NCBI GenBank assembly: GCA_024336345.1
Contig: JANFOG010000015.1
Span: 372,001-436,000, forward strand
DNA: 64,000 bases
Direction of reading: 5' to 3'
DNA from: Mariannaea sp. PMI_226
Taxonomy: Eukaryota; Ascomycota; Sordariomycetes; Hypocreales; Nectriaceae
In this document: piece after piece, positions 1-12,335 of the stretch
Layout: every line of letters begins with the position of its first letter
How positions within the stretch are numbered: position 1 is the first letter of the stretch
Notes under the pieces: model-generated
The model's input: the letters and a program-made list of their open reading frames with translations, nothing else
What the model was told of the DNA's origin: nothing
Databases searched by the model: none
Program-made: the position numbers and the translations under genes

Positions 1-1
1 C

Positions 2-1021
2 AACTCGCTTGCGATCCTAGCCAACTTCTTCGTCCTTTTACGATTCGGAATAAAAATATATATGCGTATTGGTCTCAGCCTTGATGACTGGTTCGCCCTC
101 ATCACAATGATTGTTGGCGTTCCAAATGCCATTATCCCAATTCGCTACATCGTCCCCAACGGCCTTGGGCGTGACATCTGGACCTTGACACCCGACAACA
201 TTACCAATTTCGCCAGATACTTTTTCATTACATCTCCCATTTATTTCGCACAAGTTGCTCTTGTCAAGCTCTCAATCCTATTCTTCTATCTCAAGATCTT
301 CATCTCCACAACAACTCGGAGAATTCTCTTGGGTACCATCGTCTTCAACTGCTTGTTTGGCATCGCTTTTGTCATTGTCTCAGTTGTTCAATGTAGACCG
401 ATATCCTATTTCTGGACTCAATGGGACGGTGAGCATAGCGGAGAATGTGTTAACCTTAGTGCAATTGCATGGGCAAATAGTGGTATTAGTATCGCTCTTG
501 ATGTCTGGATGTTGGCAATCCCTCTGTGGCAGCTTAAGAGACTCACTCTTAGTTGGAGGAAAAAGCTGGGAGGAGGGTTGATGTTTTCTGTTGGCACGTT
601 TATTACTATCGTGAGCATTCTGCGCCTCCGGTCTTTGGTCATGTTGACCAGCGAGTATCCGAACCCGACTTGGAACTATTTTGAAGTCTCACAGTGGTCT
701 GTAATCGAGATTTGCGTGGGCATGATTTGTGCTTGCATGCCAACAATGCGGTTGCTTTTTGTTCGCATATCTCCCAAGATATTCGGGACAACAGCTCAAC
801 AACATTCCTATCCAAGTTTCGGAAGCAAGAGAACTCACAGCAAAATTCGAGCCACAGGGACCAGTGATACCCTCAGTGTGGACAGATCTCATCAACCAAA
901 AGATCGGAATGATAACACATATGCGGCGAAATATGGCGACGATGAAGTTCAGTTGGTACATATGAAGACACCTGGTCGAGAAGTGGACTGTCAGAGTTCT
1001 AGGTCTGAACTTTCTCTATGA
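2..1021 (+). CDS. PTH11-like fungal rhodopsin-fold integral membrane protein (5' partial)
   Basis: The frame is open to the left edge, so the true start lies outside the window; the ATG at 62 is internal. The product has about seven hydrophobic segments: one before the internal ATG, then around WFALITMIVGVP, SPIYFAQVALVKLSILFFYL, ILLGTIVFNCLFGIAFVIV, ISIALDVWMLAIPLW, LMFSVGTFITIVSIL and VIEICVGMICACMP. The SLDDW motif after the first helix and the QC..ISYFW loop are typical of the fungal rhodopsin-like/PTH11 superfamily, whose members are thought to be plasma-membrane receptors. A polar Ser/Lys-rich tail of about 70 residues follows the last helix and is probably cytosolic. A CFEM domain, present in some PTH11 proteins, cannot be checked because the N-terminus is missing. 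The ligand is unknown. Confidence 0.85.
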   Translation, partial: NSLAILANFFVLLRFGIKIYMRIGLSLDDWFALITMIVGVPNAIIPIRYIVPNGLGRDIWTLTPDNITNFARYFFITSPIYFAQVALVKLSILFFYLKIFISTTTRRILLGTIVFNCLFGIAFVIVSVVQCRPISYFWTQWDGEHSGECVNLSAIAWANSGISIALDVWMLAIPLWQLKRLTLSWRKKLGGGLMFSVGTFITIVSILRLRSLVMLTSEYPNPTWNYFEVSQWSVIEICVGMICACMPTMRLLFVRISPKIFGTTAQQHSYPSFGSKRTHSKIRATGTSDTLSVDRSHQPKDRNDNTYAAKYGDDEVQLVHMKTPGREVDCQSSRSELSL

Positions 1022-2352
1022 TTGCATATATGTGTCCATTTTCTATTTTTATTTTGCGTTTGGGTTTAGGATACCTTCGTTTCTCCGAGCTCTCTTGGTG
1101 CTTATACACATATAATAAATAAACACTCGTGTGGCTAAGTTAGTTCTTCCATGTCTCTGTAATTTTCTTTTCTTCTTGTGCACATGAACAACAGGGATGA
1201 GTCAATATGGGGTTGGAGAAGCAGCTGACCAAGAGGACGGCAATGGAATAGGGGCTAAGGCTCGGACGAGACAGCACTGGACAGGATAGCTCGCATCAAG
1301 ATGGAGCATGGTAGTTTAATTTTGCGTCTCTCCGCGTATATAAGGTAGATTATTGCAGGAGATATGACGTACCCGTACTAACTCTCCTAGCCAGATTGCT
1401 TCTTCCGGAGAGCGGGCAGTGCGTTGGTGGAAGTGGAAAATGTTCTAAACCCAAGGTCAATGAGCCCTACGCTGCATGGCACGTACCAATCCAACTATCC
1501 GGGACACGGACTACAGGTTCGTCGGCAATAGAATTCACCAGATGGACAATTAGGGATAATTTGTTTGTAGCGCACATGTATGAATGACACATACACACTT
1601 TGCTTTTGGTGTTCTGGAATGGATAGCTAATTCATCTTGCAGCCTAGGGGTCCTTTGCGGATCACGATTCTTCCTCTAAAACATATTGATATGGGTCAAA
1701 AATAAATATGATGTTTTAAGGAGAATTCTGTCTAGTCGTGTCCTTGAATCTCCCCCAACCAGTGTTGATCCCAACAATAGTAATTCCTCGCTACCATGCC
1801 AACCACCAGAGAAACGTCAGGGATAAGTCAATCCTGCGGTGACCGATCCCGCCCCCTCCCAACCGAAAGCCGAGAGACTCAAAGGGAACGTATATGGACT
1901 AATGACTGTCTTTGATCAAGCGCCCTAATAATTTACATAGTACCACCTGATCCTCCAAAACGCGGGGAAGTGGAGAAAGCCTCAACTCTTCAATGCGCAT
2001 CATAACTCTCAACAGCCGAACCGAGGCATGATGGTACTGAACAACGCGGGGAAATTTTACTAAACGGACGGATTGGCTGGCGTGGCCCAACAGATAAAAC
2101 TTGTATAACTCCGTGCTGCCGGATGCCAGTACAGGGAAGATTTCTCTTTGCAAAATCCCAGAAGCTGTAGGACTGCCATTCACTATTGGTGCTGCTATTT
2201 TTGCTTGATTTTCTGTTTGCTTATAAGTTGAGAGTACCGTACACAACTCATACCAACCTACCTATACCTATTATCAATACTCATACTTATTCCTGTGCCC
2301 ATTTCTGTACTCAAACACGCATACATACAACATCCCCCAAAATAACCACAAC
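1022..2352. other. intergenic, no gene seen
   Basis: Only short unsupported frames occur here. The last 130 bases before the acyl-CoA ligase start are C/A-rich and T/C-rich, as is common in fungal 5' leaders. Confidence 0.6.
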
Positions 2353-4148
2353 ATGATCATCACCTCTCGCTGGTCGGAGCCCATCCCCAACTGTTCGCTT
2401 CAACAATGGATCTTCGGGTCGCCCTCAGCCGCCCTCTCGGACAATCCAATCTTTATTGATCCAGACCGGCCTGACACCCATTATGTCACCATGTCCGACT
2501 ATCGGCTTCTCGCCAAGCGAGTTGCTCTCGGTCTGCAGCGCAGGGGACTCAAGCCCGGTGACAGAGTCCTCGTCTTCTCCGGCAACAACATCTTTTTCCC
2601 TCCCGTATTTCTCGGTATCTTGATGGCTGGCTGCATCTTCACTGGGGCGAACCCTACTTATGTGAGCCGAGAATTGGCCTACCAGCTAAGTAATAGCGGT
2701 GCCTCCGTCATGATTGCTGCAAAAGCAAGTCTCGACACCGCGTTGGATGCAGCTAAGCAAGTAGGCCTTCCTATTAGCAACATCTTGGCATTCGATGCCG
2801 ATGTCGTCCCCGGTCCAGAGATGATTCCCCAAACAGGAGGAAGCTCATCAGGTCTAAATAGAGGGGTTCAACACTGGACTACGTTCCTGGCCCCGTCCAC
2901 TGAGGCTGAGAAATTTCAATGGATCGAGCCTGTAGACTCAAAATTGGCAACCTGCTGTCTGAACTACTCATCCGGGACAACTGGTGTGCCCAAGGGAGTC
3001 GAGGTCTCCCACTACAATTACGTCGCGAACGGGGCCGGCGTCGTCCGAGTTTCTACCTTGGCAGAAGACTACGAGAGTTCCATCCCGCGATTGAGAGGCA
3101 TCTGCTTCCTACCGATGTACCACGCGTATGCGCAAACGTACTTTGTTGCCAATTTTGCCAAGCAGGGCATGCCCGTATACGTCATGCCCTCCTTTGACCT
3201 AGTAAAGCTCCTCTCCCATATCCAAAAGTTCCGCATCACGCACTTGCCAGCTGTACCGCCAGTCCTTGTGGCTCTCACGAAGCAGCCGGTAGCCAAGAAG
3301 TTTGACCTCAGCAGCCTTGAGCTCGTCGGGTCGGGCGCAGCACCCCTCGCTCCCGAAACATCTGCCGAGACAGAACGTCTGCTCAACAAGCCCGACTTGA
3401 TAGTTCGCCAGGGCTGGGGAATGACAGAATTGACATGCACGGCATTGTCCTGGGATCCAAGAAGAGATGAGCGTGGCAACAACGCGGTGGGTGAGTTGAT
3501 GCCGAATTGTCGAGCCAAACTGGTTGACAGCGATGGGCGAGAAGTAGACAGGCCCAAAGAGCCTGGAGAACTCTGGATCAGTGGACCAACAGTTATGTGT
3601 GGCTACTGGAATAACCCAAAAGCAACGGCTGAGACTATTGTTATCGATTCAGACGGGTCTCGATGGCTACGCACCGGTGATGTTGCCTATGTTGATTCCT
3701 CTAGGCCCGGTGCACTCTTCTTCATCGTGGATCGCATCAAAGAGCTCATCAAGGTCAAGGGCAACCAGGTCGCCCCCGCTGAGTTGGAAGCGCTCCTGCT
3801 AGAAAGACAAGACATAGCGGACGCTGCTGTAATTGGAGTTACAATCGAGGGTGAGGAAGTTCCCCGAGCCTACGTGGTGCCAATACCAGGATCCAAGGTC
3901 TCTGGAGAGGAGATTGCAGAGTGGTTGGCAGGCAGAGTAGCCAGACATAAGAGACTCAAGGGTGGGGTCTGTTTTGTCGACGCAATTCCCAAGAACCCGG
4001 TAAACCTCCCTCCCCTAGTTGACTAATACGGCCGATAATCTCGCAATGTGATGCTAACTTGTAGCAGTCTGGAAAGATTTTGCGAAAGGTTCTGCGTGAA
4101 AAGGCCAAGAAGGAGATGGAAGATTCCAAGCCGGTAGCCAAGTTGTGA
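2353..4148 (+). CDS. 4-coumarate-CoA-ligase-like acyl-CoA synthetase, peroxisomal
   Basis: ANL-superfamily adenylating enzyme that would activate an aryl or fatty acid to its CoA ester with ATP. Exon 1 is 2353-3999 and exon 2 is 4068-4148, giving 575 residues. The intron 4000-4067 has GTAAAC, a TGCTAAC branch and CAG; splicing rebuilds the family motif NPSGKILRK, which carries the catalytic Lys. Other visible motifs are the phosphate loop SSGTTGVPKG (about 206-215), GWGMTE (about 355), TGD (about 442) and the hinge DRIKELIKVKG (about 459). The protein ends in AKL, a type 1 peroxisomal targeting signal. Reading through the intron stops at 4026 and loses both the Lys motif and the AKL. The substrate is not deducible. 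The dehydrogenase downstream is convergent. Confidence 0.92.
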
Positions 4149-4330
4149 TCTTTGGTTCTTTGGTTTGGTAATTATCGTAGATTTACAGAAATAAACGGAC
4201 AAGACGGCTAATTGACAGTATTTCAAGGCAAGCTTATAAGCTTTTCTTGTGCGAATATTATTACTCTCTCTACATCATCTCCACGACATCTAGATATCTT
4301 CGTCTATAATCACCGCCCAATTTATTTGGT

Positions 4331-5266
4331 CTAAATTGACACATTCTCGAGTTCCTTTTCAGTCCATTCCCAAAGTCGCTTTGCCTGCTCGTCATCCGTG
4401 CCAGGACTGACCAACTGGCCACCCTCACCGACCGGGTTGTAATACTCTCCACTGATAGCATTATCACTTGTCCCAGCCCAAAGATGATTCTTGACGCCTT
4501 CCTCAATACTACCTACCGCAGTAGGAGCAACAACTGTTTGCAAATGTCTTACGGTATCATCACCAGGCTCTCGTTTGAACAGCTCTGTGTCCACCTCGCC
4601 GGGATTGATTGACACCACCGTGATATCAGGATGACGGGCTGCGAATTGGCGGGCGTAGAGGACGTTGGCAAGCTTGCTCTGTGTGTACCGCTGCACGGCC
4701 TGAATGGGCGCGTCGATAGTCTTGAGTGAGTCAAACGCAATTTCTGGAGGGTTGCAATACTTGTATCCAAGTGAAGCGACGCTGACGACGCGAGGCTTTG
4801 CACCGGGGGCAGCAGCGGCGGCGGCGGACTTGAGCAAAATTGGGGTTAGGAGCTTCAGGAGCAGAGCGTGGCCAACGTGGTTTGTGCCCATCTGGATCTC
4901 GTAGCCTTCCTTTGTAAGTGCAGCGGGAGCGCCCAGAATACCAGCATTCAAGTATAAAATGTCGAGCCTATCCGAAACAGTTAGGAAATGTCGTGCGGCT
5001 CCTTTTATCGACTCGAATGAGGTAAGGTCCAACTCGAGATTGGAAACCAATGTGCCTGAGGGCGCTACGGCACGCACTTCAGCCACAGCGGCGTTTCCCT
5101 TGTCAGGGTTACGGCTAGCCATGAAGATGTGTGCGGGAGCATGTTTGGCGAGTTCTAGTGCAGTTTGTTTGCCAATACCGGTATTGGCACCGGTAATCAA
5201 AATGACCTTGCCGGTTTGAGGCGAGACGTCGGTAGCAGGGTTAAAGGAATACGTCTTGTCGGACAT
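4331..5266 (-). CDS. short-chain dehydrogenase/reductase (SDR)
   Basis: Single-exon 311-residue SDR, retinol-dehydrogenase/WW-oxidoreductase-like. It carries the NAD(P)-binding TGANTGIG at 25-32, the NAG motif at 107-109, an active-site Ser region at 162-165 and catalytic YTQSK (Tyr194, Lys198), followed by the INPGEVDTEL stretch typical of classical SDRs. A run of alanines at about 148-153 looks like a low-complexity loop expansion. The Arg at the end of the second beta strand (SRNPDKG) suggests NADP preference, by inference. The start ATG is followed by a plausible fold with no upstream alternative. It is convergent with the acyl-CoA ligase, so the two could serve one pathway, but nothing in the sequence proves this. 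Confidence 0.93.
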   Translation of the reverse strand: MSDKTYSFNPATDVSPQTGKVILITGANTGIGKQTALELAKHAPAHIFMASRNPDKGNAAVAEVRAVAPSGTLVSNLELDLTSFESIKGAARHFLTVSDRLDILYLNAGILGAPAALTKEGYEIQMGTNHVGHALLLKLLTPILLKSAAAAAAPGAKPRVVSVASLGYKYCNPPEIAFDSLKTIDAPIQAVQRYTQSKLANVLYARQFAARHPDITVVSINPGEVDTELFKREPGDDTVRHLQTVVAPTAVGSIEEGVKNHLWAGTSDNAISGEYYNPVGEGGQLVSPGTDDEQAKRLWEWTEKELENVSI

Positions 5267-8200
5267 GGTGACTGGCCGGGGAATGTTAGAATAGAGGATA
5301 TTTAATATGGTTCCGAGTTGGATAGATGCTCTTTCAGAAATTGGATTGGTAATATGAGACTACCAGAGTTGCCTTGGAGTATAAGATATGTGACAGATAT
5401 CGGGAACATGGCCTCAATGTGTATATATATATATGCTCAAGACTTGCCCTATTCTCCTTTTTTTTCCCCCGAGACTATGCAACGAACCGGACTTACCACT
5501 TGTCTCCGAAACTACCTTGGCCCCAGGATCCTGAATATAGACAATCTCGAGCTCAAAAAGGGCGGATTCCTTGGTGTCTATGACCAACTTGTCAACGTCT
5601 TGTTGCTATTGAGGGTAAAACCCGAGTTACTCTGACCAATCAGGTGGAAGAGTTTGCGAACAAGCCAACCATGGCATTTGTGGATATGCTCCACCAACCG
5701 ACAAATGAGGTATAAGAGCCCCTGTCTTGATATAGGAACTAATACGGAATTCGATGACAAAGTTGCCCAGCGGGTTCTAACATCTCGTTAAAGTGGCCTT
5801 GTTGAGATGATTTTCTCCCCTGGTTCTTCAAGATAGCTTCTCGCAAGCCTTTGCTAATGCAATATCTATCCCTCCCTCTTGACGCCGTTTGCTACTTCAA
5901 CTCCACCATCAAAATTGCTTCACTTCGACGTTTCTCTGGATTTTTTTATCCCTTCTCAAGGAACCCAGTATGTGGTAAAGAGAAACTTGTATCAAGCCAT
6001 GAGTCAATACAAATCATAGTTGGAAGAATAGAGCTGGGGCGAAATGCAATAATATATCGCCGGCCAGACTAGTCTGCTCACTTTGGCACTCTTAGGGACG
6101 ACAAAATCTATTTGACAGTTTAAAACAATCCTCTAGGTGTTGCACGCGTATCTCTACCTCACAATTGTATACCTTTTTGTTTGTACATTCAGTTCTCTAA
6201 TGCCAAATTGCTGGTGATTGGCAATTGACACTATCATGCCCATCATGCTAGGTAACCAACCAAGCCCATCAGTGAGCAAAATGTGCATCTCTCTGCCCAA
6301 CTCTGTACTTTTCAGGTTGGGTTATGAGATTGAAATCCTTGTTCTCGTCAAACCAGTCCATAGCTCAATGTCATCTAAGCCTCCAACGTATATTCTCGGT
6401 CTTCCACTGGGAAGAGTCATTTTTCGTGTAACCTATACAGGAGCTGTAACGCTAAAGTGCTCTTGCGTGACCTAGATACTCATTTAGATGACGAAGTGAT
6501 GGCCAGAGACATCGAGATTGCTTTCTGAAAGGGCGCATACTAGACGAGTGATAAGATGTTTATTGAAGAGTATATAATCATGACTGTATTTACAAAAAAG
6601 AAGGATCAACAATTCAAGTATCCATAAAACAGAGAGACAATACTCGTCATATATTGCATATGCCAGCATATTATTGGGTGATATATTTGGACCGCCTCTG
6701 CATTTATGTCCGTCTTTTCTCGGGGTCTTCGTTAGGTAATCATGATTGGCTCAAGCCAACACAGCCTTGAACAAGTGGTTGGCGTACTACAGTTAGCGCA
6801 CCATCATAGATTCGTTGGTCAATCATCACGGTTATCTCATCTTCATTTCCTCTTGATTGTCCTGGTCGACTTGGCATCTGCTAACTTCGAAGAAAACAAC
6901 AAGAGATACAATCCTCCCTTATTCACCTGGTTCCACCATTGCAGGGTTTCCAAGTAAATTCAACTTGTAATCAGCGAGTCCGCAGTAGTTAGTTGCACCG
7001 CCCAGCTGAGCCCGACAAGGCAGAAACACGGTTAGCATGAGATACGTAGGAAGTTATGGTAACAACGCCCTACTTGTCTGCCGTGGTCAGGCGACTGATC
7101 GATCCATGACCATGCACAGTACGCGAGTGGCCATGGATGGACAGGACAGGAACGATATTACCCGATAGGCGCAACGGAATATCCCATGCGGAGTACAGTA
7201 ACATCGAGTCAAGCCACCAAACAGGCATCGGAAGTCGGCACTTATGGCCCGCCGATCTCCGTTGCCAGGTAATTTTGCGATGATGTTTCTTATCTCTTTA
7301 CAGCCTAGAAAAGCAAGCCATTGGCTGGAAACGACAAGCACCATTCTGGGGCTGGACCTACTCGGTGCAGCGGAACGCAAAATGATGCGTCAAGTCCTAC
7401 CACACAAGGTGAGAGAGCTGAAGGAGCCCTGTACTAAGCCTCAGCGGCCAACTAAGCGTCTGACCACCCCCTCAATTCCCATTTCTCCCCCCCCTCTAAG
7501 CCGAAGCGGTTGGAACAGTGCATCGGACCGGTCTCTCTCTACCACAGTAATACATTGTTCAAGTTGAAAATAAAAATAAAAAATAAAAATAACAGTCGAA
7601 AAAATTGCCTGGAATAGGTCTAGCTCAACCGCCACCGTCAAGGCTCAACAGAGTTCAGCCTCTCGGTCCAAAGCGAGATTTTGTTTGAAGATGCCACAAA
7701 CAAAAAAAAAAGCATAGCGAGAAGAGGGGCGGGAGTGACAGAGAACGCCAGGACGCTTTTGTACACTTACTCAGACTGTACCAATGGTATGACAGACGGC
7801 CTATCATTCCTGGGGTAGGGGAAAGGTTGCACCTTGGCTTACTGCGATGCCGCGCCACAGTCATGCATCAGAGTTGGAATTCTGTGCGAGCTACTGTGCC
7901 TTTTTATCCTTGGTCATTTGTCACCTTTTCCAGCCGCAGGTTACAGAGTGCTCTGTAACTAAGTACAGCAATCCAATGCCAGTGCTCAGTTTGGACAAAC
8001 GTAACTCTTCCCTGGGGAAGATTGGGGAGTGCTGGTCCTTCACCTGGGAGCCCACATCCAAGTGCGCCCTGGGCTCCGCCATGGGTCGCCCAAGTACATA
8101 GAAGTATTTGTCGAATTCCCGCCCACGAACTGCGTCTTCTCCCCCCGCAAAAAAAAGTCAAATGTGAGTAGTAAAGGGCCTATTTCTTGGCTAAGGGAAC

Positions 8201-11058
8201 CTTTTATCCTTCTACGCCGTGTGTTGCACTGCGGCGCAAGTGGTGTAAAAACCTACCACAGTAGGTAGCCCCAACATGTCGCTAGCTTCATCATGCCTTG
8301 GTTGAGCAAGGCCGTTAAATATCGACTCTACTGATATATACCTAGACAAAAGTCCAAGTCACGAGACCAATTCATTGCATATTGGGGACGCAGCAGATGT
8401 AAAGACGGTAGTCAAATATTCCGGATCATCCTCAATTGTTCCCCCTCCCGCCCTTCCTTTCGGAAGCGGTGAATTCCGTCAACATTATTTAGCGCATCGC
8501 CAATATTATCACCTGGCCAAGTAGACAAAACATTGTGGCAAATCAACGGGCTGGACATGCGTTGGGAAACGTCAAGCACAAGAACTGAAAGGGGGGTAAT
8601 ACAACGATGTAGAAGCAATTGAGTTCCCCGCCGGCAGCAGCTTTGGGGGATTGTTACACTGCCCTACTGCTGACAGCTGAGCCCTGCTCCTAGCACGTTA
8701 TGACACGCCCCTTCGGTGCAGTTCGGGCATGGAGCTCAGCACGGAGCCCACTGGGGGATAGCGATGTTAGTGGTGCTGTTGTAAGGGTATGTCGCCTGGA
8801 GGACCATGCTGGGTAGCTGAAATCCCACCTTCATACCACCTAATCGCCCAACAAGACGCCACCGACATGTCCCAACAACGCATCCATGCCATTGAGGAAA
8901 TCAAGAAGAATTATCGTGAGAATAATAGATGGATTTATGAAATACTATATAAGCACCTAAGCTATGTAAAAGGTGGTTGAGCTATCTGAATTGGCCGTTG
9001 GGTGTGAAAACAGTGTTGAAGTTCTGCCACCAAATTTAACCTGTTGGAACAGTCTTGGTTGACAGATTCAAAAGTTGGCCGAGTAGTCGGTCGGTGCCTC
9101 GCCGCCATGACGACCAATCTTCAGGTTCCATGTCCATCCATGCATTCTTTCTAATAAAAATGACCTTAAAATTAATTCATTCCACAGAGAGTTGTCTGCT
9201 CCAAAGCAGGTTTCAATGGAGGTTGTTTTAGCAGGCGGTTTCCAGCGTTACCATATCTTTGTCAAATACGAAACGCGAGATTTCAACTCGGTTTTCGCAG
9301 CACTGAGCATTACAAACTGCTTCTTACAATAGTTCAACTACACATATCATTTTGACTAGGGGACTCTTCATTTTTTAACCCCTCTTCTATTTCAAGGTTA
9401 GAACTTACACACTCGTCGACATACTGCCCTGTCTTCAGCTCCATGTAGTCATGTAATACCACGCTTCCTAAATAAGAGTTCCGGGCCTTACATATAGTCT
9501 GAAAGACCTTACAGCCTTCATCTGGTACCAATTCTAGTTATTCAAGCTAGAGAGTCTCCAATCTATATTAAATAACCTCCTATATGACAAGGCTAGGTGA
9601 CTCATGACAGGTTGGAACATAGCTATGCTTTTTTGCCCCCCACCCAAGAGGTTATTCAATCAAAAGTGAGCATGCTGCTTACAGGTTGTGTTTCTCAATT
9701 ACGCTTGGTGACACACGGAGAGCTCCTTGCGGCTTCAATTGCTTTCATTTAGCGATCCCGAAATTGCCAACAGTAGCTCACAAAGTACGGAAGTGTTTTT
9801 GTTCGTTGCAAAAGTTATAATTTGAAAACATGCGTCTGAACATATTTCGGCGCCCACTATCTTTAGCGGGACGTTCTTCTCTCGGGACATAGGTTTGGTA
9901 TGCAGCATGGACGCTATATCGTTGATAGATTAAGCCTTGTTCCCAACCAGGTACCACTCAAGATTTCAGATAAAGATCTTGAGCATTCGCTGAAAGATTA
10001 GGTTTCGTCACATCACTAATATCTGTGTCGTGTCTAGGATGCAGTCAGCCACACGGGTCTCACTAGGATGATTAAGAAATACAAGGCGAAAAGAGCAAAG
10101 GAATCACGCAGTGTAATCCCGACGTGATCTGATCTGCCTTCTAAGACTACCTTATGCAATACAGGTTACAGCCACGAGAAAACGGAGAAAGACGGCGGTG
10201 TAGGCTCTAATTCTAAGTAAATCTGGATGCGGGCGCTGTGCAACCAAGTATAGTATGTACTGTAATTGCAAAGAGCTAGGGCTGTGTTCTAAGAGGTCCA
10301 TGGAACAGTACACAGCCTGGGTAGTGTGATTTGAACTGGTTTCTTACTTATGGTTTTTTTTTTCTTTTTTTGGGGGGCGCTGTGCAACCATCGAGTCCTA
10401 TTTAGGGTGATCGCCTCTTACTCGCAGCGTCACAACACACTAACCGTTACAGCGTTCTGCAGAGCCACGCCACAGCCATGCGTCAATGTTGGCATCCAAA
10501 TGCAAGGTTCCTACCTCGGTAATGTTGGTCATTTGACACCCTTTTTTATGGCAGCAAATCAATCACCATACAAAATCAAGTGGCAGCGCTTATTACTTGG
10601 TTCTGCTGACCATGACCAAAAAGTCTCAAGTCCGAGAGCTTACCATTTTGATGCCACCACACCTACATACCCGATGATGTCGTGGTGCCTACCAGCCCTG
10701 CGAACAGACGGAGTTCTGAGACGGCAGACAAACGCATGCAACACCATGAGACAAAAACAACATCACTTATTGGTACACTAATCAGTACATTGGTTATTCT
10801 CTATTTTCGTCATTTTCCAGACTTTTCATATTAAGTGTATATAAATGTATATACATAGATATTGGTAGATGGATAAAAAAGGTTGTCAGCCAAACGCCCC
10901 GCTGAGTATTCTAGAAGACATCACCCTGTGGGCAAAACCAACCCGAGAACGTAACTCGAGAAGCCTGCCTCCACGCACTTGATTACATTAGGGGTTACCA
11001 TATACACTCGAAATAGCTCCCTCTGTCTTTCTTTTTTCTCTCTCTCTCTCGCCTTGTC
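5267..11058. other. 5.8 kb gene-poor interval
   Basis: No frame here has a recognisable domain, convincing start or codon pattern. It holds short A/T runs (about 7567-7595, 10353-10372) and two diverged colinear 68-bp segments (7853-7920 and 10468-10535) that may be remnants of a repeat. No tRNA was recognised. A lineage-specific gene with many short exons cannot be excluded. Confidence 0.5.
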
Positions 11059-12335
11059 CTACGTCAGCTTAGCTACCTTCAGATTATCGTCATTTGCCGA
11101 TGACTTGTCCATGCCCTTGAACGCCAACATGAGGAAGTAGTTGATAATGTGGAGGCCAATGGCCAATCCAATACCACCCAGGGTGAACCAGATCCATGGG
11201 TGATCTCCAATATACATGAGAGTCTTGGTGTCGCCGTGGTGCCACGAGCAACCCTCGAGATCGGTGATATAAGGGGCCAGCTCAGTCTCGTTAATGACCT
11301 GCACGGCCGGTGTGGGGAGCGAAGGGAGCGCGATCAGATAGTTCTTGATGACCATAGACAGGAAGAAAGGTCCAGCAGACATCATGACGGCGACGTGGGG
11401 AATCAGTCCAGACCAGGGTCGGGTGATGTGATAGTAGAGTTCAAGATTTTGGATAACCTCGCCGAAGAGCGGGTGACGAGCGGTTGTAATCATGAGATCG
11501 TTGGAAACACCAGTCGGCGTGGTCGACTTGAAAACGGCGTAGTGCTGCGCTCCATCGGCCTCGATTTGGTGGAGAGGAATGGTTTCGTTGCACAAGGTAT
11601 CCATATCGAGGTAAAGGCCGCCGAAATGGTTGAGAACGAAGTAGCGAAGGGCATCGGCGCGCTGGATATTGAAGGGGTATTTGTCCCAAGTCTCGACGAA
11701 CCAAGGATATTCGGCGGCGATGAATTCACGAGCCGAGTCGTCAGTCCAGAGCTGTGCGAGTTAATTTCGTTAGCAAGCCAGATCTTGTTATTGTTTTTCT
11801 GTTCCGTTTTTCTTTTTTCTTTTTTTTTTTTTTGCTTGCGCCTTTTTGCATTTGCAGACCAGCGCCAGCAGAAAGAACATTCTGCAGTGACTTAAAGAAA
11901 ATAATCATAAAAATTACATACCTTGTACTCAAACTCAGAGTAGGCATCCTTGCAGCTCTTCTGCGAATGGATCCATTGGTCGGGAATCAGATCAGTGGCG
12001 GCAGTTTGGTGCAAAATTCGCGGAATCAGTTGTTGGTCGGCGGGAGGCTCAGTTCGCTCAGGGTCCTTGTCAAGGGGTAGGGTAAGTCTTGCGCCAAATA
12101 ACTCTTCATTCCTGACCAGCAAGGTGATGAGCGGGTTAAAGCAGCGAACCACGACAAGAGTGATGAGAATGTCGATCAAGATGAGGTAGATAGCCGTCTT
12201 CCTCAACCTCGGGAGTCGCAAATATTTCTTAGGCCAGGAAGACAGAGAGACTGAACCCCACTCTAGGCGCTCTTCATCGTAGTTTTTGTTGTTGGGGCTG
12301 GCCGACCGACCGTGGTGTTGTGAAGAGTTGTTCAT
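11059..12335 (-). CDS. GT32 mannosyltransferase, MIPC synthase catalytic subunit-like
   Basis: Family of yeast SUR1/CSH1, which transfers mannose to inositol-phosphoceramide in the Golgi. Two exons: 11922-12335 and 11059-11751. The 170-nt intron has GTATGT and a ...CACAG end and holds a long poly-A/T run. Product 368 residues: an N-terminal transmembrane segment (about 46-64), then the GT32 core with ILHQT, the donor-site stretch NIQRADALRYFVL and the DXD motif in GGLYLDMDT (187-189), and a C-terminal transmembrane segment (about 324-349). Length and the two membrane anchors agree with SUR1-like proteins rather than OCH1. It is divergent from the PAP2 gene at 13643, sharing a 1.3 kb upstream region. 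Confidence 0.87.

Noticed and set aside
1396..1587. 63-codon frame
   Set aside because: No homology, no flanking exon, composition like intergenic DNA.
11149..11895. 248-codon frame on the plus strand
   Set aside because: Antisense shadow of the GT32 exon; its C-terminal part is only translated poly-T of the intron.
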